A DNA stretch of 9,768 bases. It comes from Aquirhabdus sp. GTDB lineage: Bacteria; Pseudomonadota; Gammaproteobacteria; Pseudomonadales; Moraxellaceae. The first letter of the stretch is position 1; each line of letters starts with the position of its first letter. This document shows positions 1 through 6,300 of the stretch, piece after piece. The position numbers and the translations under genes were made by a program. The stretch covers positions 1-9,768 of the forward strand of contig JASLGO010000127.1 in assembly GCA_030150135.1 (NCBI GenBank). Direction: 5' to 3'. A model generated the notes under the pieces. The model saw nothing but the letters and a program-made list of their open reading frames with translations, was not told the DNA's origin and made no database searches.

Positions 1-99
1 CGGCTCAAAAGCATTAATGGCATCGACGCTTTTACGCATCCGTTTCAGTTCACGTTCATTCTTGGTGCCAAAGATGCCACCGACCATACTAGCTAACAT
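1..99 (-). CDS. secA: Protein translocase ATPase SecA, N-terminal fragment (33 codons)
   Basis: SecA is the ATPase motor that drives unfolded preproteins through the SecYEG channel in the inner membrane. Only its extreme N-terminus lies in the window. The reading frame stays open to the window edge and begins MLASMVGGIFGTKNERE, followed by a KRMRK stretch. This is the typical start of gammaproteobacterial SecA: a short amphipathic segment, then the G-T-K-N-E-R-E-L-K-R-M-R block. The ATP-binding domain lies beyond the edge. The ATG at 97-99 is taken as the start because it gives the usual family N-terminus; a second ATG four codons in is less likely. The ribosome site is weak (an AGAG about 9 nt upstream). 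No secM homologue precedes it. The identification comes from recall of the family sequence, and little else could match this block. Confidence 0.9.
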   Translation of the reverse strand, partial: MLASMVGGIFGTKNERELKRMRKSVDAINAFEP

Positions 100-358
100 T
101 GACTATCGACTCTAAATAAATAACTTTAAATAAATTTTGACTAAAACCATCACTCGTGCGATCAAATCGCCTTAAAACAATCGTTCAAAATCAGCTATAT
201 CAACTTGCCGCAAACCGCGACATTATTAAATATCCATCACAAAACTACATCCACACACATCTTAAAACCGCACCGCTTCTCAAGCAAAAAAACCGCCTGT
301 GCAAGTCTGTATGTATTATGGTGACTGATCGAAGAAGTGCAAGGGAAAACATGAGTAT
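100..358. other. AT-rich leader region of secA without a convincing gene
   Basis: Both strands hold only short frames here. A plus-strand frame (156-365) starts at GTG, has no ribosome site and codes for no recognisable family. On the minus strand a 12-codon frame (112-150, MVLVKIYLKLFI) ends 12 nt before secA but has only a poor Shine-Dalgarno sequence. The stretch most likely holds the secA promoter and leader. Confidence 0.55.
315..342 (-). promoter_or_regulatory. Candidate sigma-70 promoter for secA
   Basis: Read on the minus strand there is TTGCAC (337-342), a 16-nt spacer and CATAAT (315-320). The -10 matches five of six consensus positions and the -35 only three. It lies downstream of the hairpin that follows the neighbouring GST-like gene. 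It would give secA a leader of roughly 210 nt. No better promoter was found between it and secA. Confidence 0.35.
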
Positions 359-389
359 CGAGTAGATTTTATCGCATAAAATCTACTCG
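359..389. repeat. Perfect 31-nt inverted repeat, possible terminator of the GST-like gene
   Basis: The arms CGAGTAGATTTTAT and ATAAAATCTACTCG are exact complements of 14 bp around a CGC loop. The repeat begins 22 nt after the stop codon of the minus-strand GST-like gene and sits just before the secA promoter candidate. That position suits a transcription terminator. However, neither strand shows a run of T after the stem, so it is not a standard intrinsic terminator. It could instead be a 3'-end stabilising hairpin or a protein-binding palindrome. Confidence 0.6.
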
Positions 390-411
390 TATATGACAAA
401 CAACTCAGGAC

Positions 412-1194
412 TTAACCATAAGTACGATTCAGATATTGAATAATATCTTTAGACTCAAACATCTGCACACCTGTATTTGCATCCACCAAATACGGAACTT
501 GCAGTCGTCCTTGCATCTTTGGCAACTCTTTTTCACGTTTTCCGCCCGCTAACGGCACATATAGACCTGGTTTTGCACGAAATACCGCAGGTCCCATATC
601 TTGCCAGCGCTCTTTAGCCACATTATGCAACACATAAGGCAACTCAAGTTCACAAAGACGTTCACGCACCAATCGAGAAAATGGACTTCCTTCGAAACTC
701 CATAATTCAAGCATTGTTTCTGGCGCTGGTTTACTCACATTAGTTACATCTGCTTTTAAGCCGCGCATCAATCGTGCACCACTCACCAATGTGCCCACGA
801 TTGGCTGTTTCGCTAAGCCCTGCCACTTCACTGGCGTTTTGCCTGATTTACCATACTCTTTAAACAGGTAATCGATAATTTCTTGCGACTCTTGAAGCTT
901 GACACCTGTATTTTGATCAACCAATAAAGGAAATTGAACTTTACCGCCAATCGACTGAATAATCTTTTCCGCAGCTGGACGGAAACGTGTGCCATTTTTT
1001 GGACAAGGATAGACTTCAAAATCCAAATTCAGCATAGTCAACACTTCACGAACACGACGACAAAACGGACATCCCTCCATATCATAGAGCTGGATCGCCT
1101 TTGCAGGCTGCTTCGGAGTTGGAGTTCCTGTGACGCCGCGCCCACCTTCAAGTAAAGTGCTAATCACAGATTGTAAAACTTTAATTTGATGCAC
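412..1194 (-). CDS. Tandem glutaredoxin/GST N-terminal-domain protein (260 aa)
   Basis: The protein has two copies of a thioredoxin-fold GST-N/glutaredoxin-like domain. The first spans about residues 34-113 and carries a glutaredoxin-type Cys-Pro-Phe-Cys (C42, C45), the cis-proline loop FPLLVD (P89) and an ES-x-E-I-I-D-Y helix start. The second spans about 162-258 and has Ser-Pro-Phe-Ser in place of the CxxC pair, VPYLVD (P234) and ESKDIIQYL. There is no alpha-helical GST C-terminal domain. A thiol-disulfide or glutathione-dependent role is therefore inferred, with redox chemistry possible only in the first domain. The start is GTG; AAGGA at 1202-1206 lies 7 nt upstream and supports it. The gene follows an rraA homologue on the same strand with a 63-nt gap and no clear terminator, so they may be cotranscribed. 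The true substrate is unknown. Confidence 0.85.
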   Translation of the reverse strand: MHQIKVLQSVISTLLEGGRGVTGTPTPKQPAKAIQLYDMEGCPFCRRVREVLTMLNLDFEVYPCPKNGTRFRPAAEKIIQSIGGKVQFPLLVDQNTGVKLQESQEIIDYLFKEYGKSGKTPVKWQGLAKQPIVGTLVSGARLMRGLKADVTNVSKPAPETMLELWSFEGSPFSRLVRERLCELELPYVLHNVAKERWQDMGPAVFRAKPGLYVPLAGGKREKELPKMQGRLQVPYLVDANTGVQMFESKDIIQYLNRTYG

Positions 1195-1257
1195 GTTTTA
1201 TTCCTTAAATTCCAATTTAATGCAATACGTCACAACGTATAAACCAATGAGTCAATA

Positions 1258-1770
1258 TCAATTAACCAACGAAACATCAGATACCAAAATTCCATTATTG
1301 TCGGCATAAATAAACATACCTGACTCAATCATTAATCCGCCAAAATTAAGCGTCACATTGGTTTCACCAAGACCTTTACGGTTACTTTTTTGAGGAATAC
1401 TCGCCAATGCTTGTACACCAAGATCAAGCGTAGCCAACGCATCAACATCTCGCACACAACCATAAACAATCACACCAGCCCAATGATTCTTCACTGCACT
1501 TTCACCGATCAAATCGCCAAGTAGCGCACAACGCATAGACGCTCCACCATCGACGACCAGCACTTTACCCGCACCCTCTGTTGCGAGCAACTCTTTCACT
1601 CTCGAATTATCCTCAAAGCATTTGACTGTCACCACTTCGCCGCCAAAGGCCTTTCTACCTCCAAAATTACGAAAGGACTTTCCATCGATTGATGGACTAC
1701 AAACTTGAGTATCAGGATGATCGTCCAGCAAATCACAGGTGACAAATGGTAGAGTTTGAGAAGTGCTCAT
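1258..1770 (-). CDS. rraA: RraA-family protein (RNase E regulator or HMG/oxaloacetate aldolase)
   Basis: At 170 residues this matches the RraA family in length and along its whole sequence: a CDLLDDHPD start, an FGG block near 36-44, VVDGGASMRCALLGD (72-86), VIVYGCVRD (100-108) and a LNFGG segment (141-145). E. coli RraA binds RNase E and inhibits it. Related proteins are class II 4-hydroxy-4-methyl-2-oxoglutarate aldolases that also decarboxylate oxaloacetate. The aldolase motif D-x20-R-D is present exactly: D86, twenty residues, then R107-D108. The ATG start has AAGGA 10 nt upstream. It lies 52 nt after the SDR-like gene and 63 nt before the GST-like gene, all on one strand. Family membership is firm. 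Whether its main role is RNA-decay control, metabolism or both cannot be told from sequence. Confidence 0.88.
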   Translation of the reverse strand: MSTSQTLPFVTCDLLDDHPDTQVCSPSIDGKSFRNFGGRKAFGGEVVTVKCFEDNSRVKELLATEGAGKVLVVDGGASMRCALLGDLIGESAVKNHWAGVIVYGCVRDVDALATLDLGVQALASIPQKSNRKGLGETNVTLNFGGLMIESGMFIYADNNGILVSDVSLVN

Positions 1771-1810
1771 AAATACATATTCCTTTGAATATTTTGTGAC
1801 GAAATTGAAC

Positions 1811-1825
1811 TAAAATTAAATTTTA
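1811..1825. repeat. AT-only palindrome over the SDR stop codon
   Basis: TAAAATT and AATTTTA flank a single A, and the right arm includes the stop codon of the SDR-like gene. A stem made only of A-T pairs and not followed by a T tract is unlikely to stop transcription. Read-through into the rraA homologue is therefore plausible. Confidence 0.4.
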
Positions 1826-2590
1826 CGATGCAGTTAACGTTTCACGCAGCATCATTTGATTAGAATAGATGTGGACTTTAGCCGTGGCTTGATCTTGAGA
1901 CTTCTGTGCAACCTGCCACATAGCAAGTGCTACACGACCTGCTTCAATCGGTCTTGAGCTAAATGTCGCGGGCAATACAGACTGACTCATGGTAAATAAT
2001 TTCTGTGCAAAGCCCTCGGCTAATCGAGTTTCTTGCGATCTAGTACCAATTAAAAGCGAAGGTCGAAATATTGAAACTCGCTCAAAACCCACTTGCTGAA
2101 CATCAGACTCAAGCTCGCCCTTTACTCGATTATAGTAGATGATCGAATTGGCATCTGCTCCCATTGCCGAAACAAGCAACAAATGCTTTGCACCTTGTTG
2201 ATGCGTGATTTGAGCAAATGCCAGATTATAATCATGATCAATTTGATAGAACGCCGCCTTACTTCCCGCTTGCTTCAGCGTCGATCCTAATGCACTAAAT
2301 GCGTCAGCATTAGTTAAATCAATTTTTTCCAACACTGATTTCATCTGAGAAAAATCAGGAATTTCGAGCCACTGGAGCTGTGTTTTTTGAGATAAGGATT
2401 TTGAGGTGGTCATGGGTAAATCAAATGACTTACGAACAACAGCATAAATTGTCTGATAATGACCCGAAGATACCAATTGCGTGAGTAGCTGATGTCCAAC
2501 CAAGCCTGATCCACCAATCACAATCGCGATAGCAGGTTGATTTTGGCTCGTGACCGTTGAAGATTCAGTTGTACTGTGTTGATCTGACAT
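1823..2590 (-). CDS. Atypical short-chain dehydrogenase, NAD(P)-binding, HTATIP2/TIP30-like (255 aa)
   Basis: After a polar N-terminal tail of about 18 residues comes a Rossmann beta-alpha-beta unit with GGSGLVG (residues 26-32), the dinucleotide-binding loop of atypical or extended SDRs. Further family marks are ALGST (100-104), LLVSAMGAD (138-146, with the usual catalytic Ser at 141), Y153-x3-K157 in YYNRVKGELE, and FRPSLLIG (175-182). This set is typical of bacterial relatives of HTATIP2/CC3 and YwnB-type NAD(P)-binding proteins. It is probably a cytosolic oxidoreductase, with substrate unknown. The ATG start has an AAGGG about 8 nt upstream. It is the first gene of a likely three-gene transcription unit with the RraA homologue and the GST-like gene. 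Nothing shows a pathway link between the three. Confidence 0.85.
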   Translation of the reverse strand: MSDQHSTTESSTVTSQNQPAIAIVIGGSGLVGHQLLTQLVSSGHYQTIYAVVRKSFDLPMTTSKSLSQKTQLQWLEIPDFSQMKSVLEKIDLTNADAFSALGSTLKQAGSKAAFYQIDHDYNLAFAQITHQQGAKHLLLVSAMGADANSIIYYNRVKGELESDVQQVGFERVSIFRPSLLIGTRSQETRLAEGFAQKLFTMSQSVLPATFSSRPIEAGRVALAMWQVAQKSQDQATAKVHIYSNQMMLRETLTAS

Positions 2591-2626
2591 GCACCTACCC
2601 TTCTTATTTGTTGAATTTTCAAGGAC

Positions 2627-2635
2627 ATTATCACA
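2627..2635 (-). promoter_or_regulatory. Candidate extended -10 element for the SDR-like gene
   Basis: On the minus strand TGT precedes GATAAT (2627-2632), an extended -10 arrangement, about 37 nt before the SDR start codon. No good -35 hexamer stands at 16-18 nt. It is the best candidate in this divergent region but remains weak. Confidence 0.3.
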
Positions 2636-2760
2636 AATGCCGCTCAGCTAAGATCAGGGACATTGACCGATCTGGCTGCATTTGACAATCCCTAACATGT
2701 ACCAATCCCATGTGATTTTGTAAAAACAATTAAAATGGTAAAATTCACAGAGCGTTTCAC

Positions 2761-2789
2761 TTGATTTTATCATTGTGGCATAGCATAAT
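2761..2789 (+). promoter_or_regulatory. Sigma-70 promoter of rpsT
   Basis: TTGATT (2761-2766) and CATAAT (2784-2789) are separated by exactly 17 nt, with four and five consensus matches. The -10 is followed by a GC-rich discriminator, TCGCGCC. Such discriminators are typical of stable-RNA and ribosomal-protein promoters under ppGpp (stringent) control. Transcription would begin near 2796-2799 and leave a leader of about 90 nt before rpsT. Confidence 0.75.
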
Positions 2790-2801
2790 TCGCGCCTTAA
2801 T

Positions 2802-2859
2802 TTGATCCATTAGTGCAATTTGGTGAATTATTCACCTGTTTTAAATTGCGGGAGATCAA
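2802..2859 (+). promoter_or_regulatory. Structured rpsT leader, three nested stems
   Basis: Three complementary pairs of segments nest inside one another. The outer stem is TTGATC (2802-2807) with GATCAA (2854-2859). The middle stem is GCAATTT (2815-2821) with AAATTGC (2843-2849). The inner stem is GGTGAA (2822-2827) with TTCACC (2831-2836). The middle and inner stems stack directly on the 5' side and leave a 6-nt bulge on the 3' side. The structure fills most of the leader and ends 15 nt before the Shine-Dalgarno sequence. S20 is known to repress its own synthesis in E. coli, so this is a candidate autoregulatory site. Protein binding is inferred. Confidence 0.55.
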
Positions 2860-2874
2860 TTACCCTACATTTAA

Positions 2875-2880
2875 AAGGAG
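2875..2880 (+). promoter_or_regulatory. Ribosome binding site fixing the GTG start of rpsT
   Basis: A strong AAGGAG lies 8 nt before the GTG at 2889. It decides this non-ATG start, which yields the expected MANSAQARKRARQ N-terminus of S20. Confidence 0.85.
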
Positions 2881-2888
2881 TCGCTTGA

Positions 2889-3155
2889 GTGGCAAATTCA
2901 GCCCAAGCTCGCAAACGTGCACGTCAAAACGTTAAACAACGTCAACATAACGCAAGCCTACGTTCAATGGTTCGCACCTATATCAAGAAAGTAGTCAATG
3001 CGATCGCAACTGGCGAATACGCAACAGCAACTGCTGCTTACAAGCAAGCTGTTCCTGTCATCGACCGTATCGCAGACAAAGGCATTATTCACAAGAATAA
3101 AGCTGCACGTCATAAGAGCCGTTTAAATGCTCACATCAAAGCACTTGCAAAATAA
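2889..3155 (+). CDS. rpsT: 30S ribosomal protein S20
   Basis: S20 is a primary 16S rRNA-binding protein of the small subunit. The 88-residue product has the family's length and composition. It starts MANSAQARKRARQ, is highly basic, and shows the conserved blocks SLRSMVRTYIKK (24-35), AAYKQAVPVIDR (49-60) and GIIHKNKAARHKSRL (65-79). The start codon is GTG. E. coli rpsT also uses a non-ATG codon (UUG), and the weak start is part of its autoregulation, so the rare start here may have the same purpose. The gene stands alone, with its own promoter, a folded leader and a terminator immediately downstream. The identification is secure. Confidence 0.98.
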   Translation: MANSAQARKRARQNVKQRQHNASLRSMVRTYIKKVVNAIATGEYATATAAYKQAVPVIDRIADKGIIHKNKAARHKSRLNAHIKALAK

Positions 3156-3174
3156 TATTTGCGAAGTCGCTTCT

Positions 3175-3204
3175 AAAAAAACGCCCTGAATTGGGCGTTT
3201 TTTT
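3175..3204 (+). terminator. Intrinsic terminator of rpsT
   Basis: ACGCCC (3181-3186) pairs with GGGCGT (3193-3198) across the loop TGAATT, followed by six more T. Six A before the stem can extend it by pairing with the T tract, so it may act in both directions. It lies 20 nt after the rpsT stop and insulates rpsT from the DUF748 gene. Confidence 0.92.
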
Positions 3205-3260
3205 ATGTCATCAAAACATAGCTGACACACAAGAAGAACACACATAAGTACCTAAGATTC

Positions 3261-3278
3261 TGATAAATTATCATTATC
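3261..3278 (+). promoter_or_regulatory. Fur-box-like hexamer repeat before the DUF748 gene
   Basis: Two adjacent ATTATC hexamers (3267-3272, 3273-3278) are preceded by TGATAA. On the minus strand this reads GATAATGATAAT, the first two hexamers of the classical Fur consensus, but the third hexamer is out of register (13 of 19 positions match). It overlaps TATCAT (3269-3274), a possible -10 that has no good -35. It could be a metal-responsive operator or just AT-rich promoter DNA. Confidence 0.3.
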
Positions 3279-3314
3279 CTAAATTGAGTTGATGTTGCTG
3301 ACACCTTTGTGTGA

Positions 3315-3320
3315 AGAGGA
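3315..3320 (+). promoter_or_regulatory. Ribosome binding site fixing the DUF748 start
   Basis: AGAGGA lies 7 nt before the ATG at 3328. The frame is also open upstream from a TTG at 3289, but that codon has no Shine-Dalgarno match and would put acidic residues ahead of the membrane anchor. Confidence 0.7.
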
Positions 3321-3327
3321 CAAAAAT

Positions 3328-6300
3328 ATGAACAAACCTCGCATCCTACGTTGGTTGATCATAAGCTTCACCATATTATTGGCTTTAGCATTAGTCAGTT
3401 GGTTGGTCGTTCCTCCACTCACCAAACACCTAGTCGAACAACAAATTCAGACTCAAATTGGTCGCAAAGCAACTGTCGAGAAAATCGACTTCAATCCGTT
3501 TACCTTCACGCTCAAAGTCTCCAACTTCACACTCTACGAGCCCAACAAAGTCACGCCTGCACTCTCTGCAAAATCGCTGCTGCTCAACACATCATGGGGC
3601 TCCCTCATTCATCTCGCACCCGTGATCAATGAAGTGCAGTTAGTGAACCCAAATATACACCTCATCAGAACAAGTGCCCAAGGCGTAGGTCGGTATAACT
3701 ACTCAGATATCATTGACCGCATTCAAGCAATGCCGAAATCCAATAATACAAAACCAACTTTATTCTCAGTAGCAAACATCCAACTCATTGACGGCACGAT
3801 TATTTTTGATGACCAAGTCACCAATAAGGAAATCAATATCAAGGCACTCAATATCGGTGTGCCATTTATATCCAACTTTCCGAATCAAATCGATACATTC
3901 GTCCAACCTCACTTATCTGCGGTCATTAATGGCTCACCATTTAACTTAAAAGGTCGTAGTAAACCTTTCACCAATAGCCTAGAAACAGCACTCGCAATCG
4001 ACATTGATCAACTTGATGTTGCGAGTTATGTCCCATTTTCACCTGTTGCTTTACCACTGAATATTCAAAGCAGTAAATTATCAACCAAACTTGACCTCAC
4101 TTTTGATCGCAAAAAAAACCAGCCTGAGATTCTCTTATCAGGGATTGTAAAACTTGCTGATGTTTCACTTGCTGATAAACACTCCGCACCATTGTTTAAA
4201 ACCAAATCCATTGAAGCTCAGATTCAAAAACTCAATGTACTTAGTGGTGCAATAGCTTTAAATCAGACCAACATTGAAAACCCTGAAGTTTGGGCTAACC
4301 TTGATGCAAAAGGACAGCTTAATTGGGCAAATCTCAAAACGGCATCAACTCAACCGACCAAGACACTAAATACCGCAAAAGCAGACACAGCAAAAAAAGC
4401 ATCGCCATTACCACCAATGACGCTTGCAAAACTGAATCTACACAATGGGATCATTAATTGGCGCGATGCAGCCAATGCCTCACCCACTATCGACCTTCAA
4501 GTCAAAAATATTGAACTTAATGCAACAGAGCTCTCTCTTGCTGCTGATGCAAAACCGGCCAATGTCACGCTTTCCACAGGCAGCCCAACAGATCAACACA
4601 TTCAATTTAATGGCTTAATTACACCAGCTTCTGCAAATGTAACAGGCAAAATCAGCGTAGATGCGCTATCACTCGCTCAATATCAGCCTTATATTAACCG
4701 TGTACTCGCAGCCAAACTGGATGGTCAGCTCTCACTGAATACATTAGTAACTGTCAATAATGGACAAATTGACCTGCAACAATTGGGAGTAGAACTCGCT
4801 AACCTGAAAGTCGCAGCAAAATCGAACACGACAAATAATATTACGGCCAAGAAAATCAATTTAGAAAACGCCAATATTAACACCCAAGCGCAAACATTTA
4901 ATGCTGATCGATTACATCTCGACGGCGTAGAAAGTCACATTCAGCGCGATGCTCAAGATAAACTGAATATCCAACAATTCTTACTTGCAACAAATCAAAC
5001 CAAAAAAGCCGTACACAAAGCGGGATCTCAGAAAACTGCTCCTGACTGGACAGCACTCATTAACCAAATTGCCATCACCGATAGTACACTCGCATATCGT
5101 GATGACGCCGTTAAACCAGCAGTTAACCTGCTTGCAAATAGCTTAAACATCACCGCAAACAATATTTCCAGCAAACTGGATAAACCCATTCAAATTACCT
5201 TAAAAACTAAGCTCAATAAAACTGGGAACTTGTCGGTGAGTGGCAATGTTGCTCCGCAACTCAAATCAATCAAAGCAGACATTGATGCGAAAAATCTATC
5301 GGTTGTCGCATTTCAACCTTATTTCACTGACTATCTCAACGTCGTCATGACGACAGGACAAGCCAGTACTCAAGGCAAGTTATTCCTTGTACCACCCATT
5401 AACCAGCAAAAACTAGTGACCAGTTATAATGGTGCACTGCATTTAGCAAACTTCCGTATCCTCGACAAAGAAAGCGGCGATGATTTCCTCAAATGGAAAT
5501 CACTCAACATAGATGGCATCAATACCAATATGGGTGGTGCGCATCAGAACATTTCAGCAGATCAAATTGCATTGAGTGATTTCTATGCGCGTATTATTTT
5601 GTCTGAGACTGCTCGATTGAACCTAGAAGATGTTGTTGCATCACCTAGTACTAATAACACCGCCCCCCACTCTCTGACATCTACTGACGCTAATGCACAG
5701 GTAACACCAGCAGCCTCGCCTTCAACGCAACCGGCGACAGCAGCTACGATAGCAACACCAACAAATACACCAGTCATTAAAATCGGAAAAATTATCATTA
5801 AAGGCGGCAACATTAATTACACCGACCACTTCGTAAAACCTCAATACACTGCAAACATGACAGGCATGAACGGTACAGTAGGTACGATAGCCTCAAATCA
5901 ACCCACAGCAGCACCAATTGATATCAAAGGCAAAATTGATAACGATGCGCCTGTGGCCATTTCAGGATCACTCAATCCACTATTTAAACCCATGTTCCTC
6001 GATATCAAAGGTAGTGCCAATGATGTCGAGCTGCCTCGCCTCACACCTTATGCGACAAAATATGCAGGCTATCCAATCGAAAAAGGCAAACTATCGATGG
6101 ATGTCGGTTACCAAATTCAAAACGACAAATTAGTTGCACAAAACCATGTTCGTATTGATCAACTCACTTTTGGTGACAAAGTCGACAGCCCAACAGCAAC
6201 CAAATTACCCGTTCAACTCGCCGTCGCTCTACTGAAAGATCGTCATGGTCAAATTAATATCGACCTCCCTATTTCTGGTACGCTATCTGACCCTCAATTC

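Noticed and set aside
156..365. A 69-residue plus-strand frame
   Set aside because: It starts with GTG, has no Shine-Dalgarno match and no recognisable family, and runs into the palindrome arm at its end.
828..1155. Short frames on both strands inside the GST-like gene
   Set aside because: They overlap a gene with two recognisable domains in another frame and show no features of their own.
1225..1240. ATACGT/ACGTAT hairpin between the RraA homologue and the GST-like gene
   Set aside because: The stem is only 6 bp and no T tract follows, so it is not credible as a terminator.
2093..2290. Plus-strand frame opposite the SDR-like gene
   Set aside because: It is antisense to conserved SDR motifs, with no family resemblance.
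2696..2715. ACATG/CATGT inverted repeat upstream of the SDR-like gene
   Set aside because: A 5-bp stem with a 9-nt loop is within chance for this DNA.
3289..3327. Upstream TTG start adding 13 residues to the DUF748 protein
   Set aside because: There is no ribosome site at this TTG, and acidic residues would precede the signal anchor. The ATG at 3328 has AGAGGA at good spacing.
5583..6133. Frames overlapping the DUF748 gene, including one with a hydrophobic start
   Set aside because: The hydrophobicity comes from reading the Thr/Ala/Pro linker codons in reverse. The sense frame is continuous and family-like.
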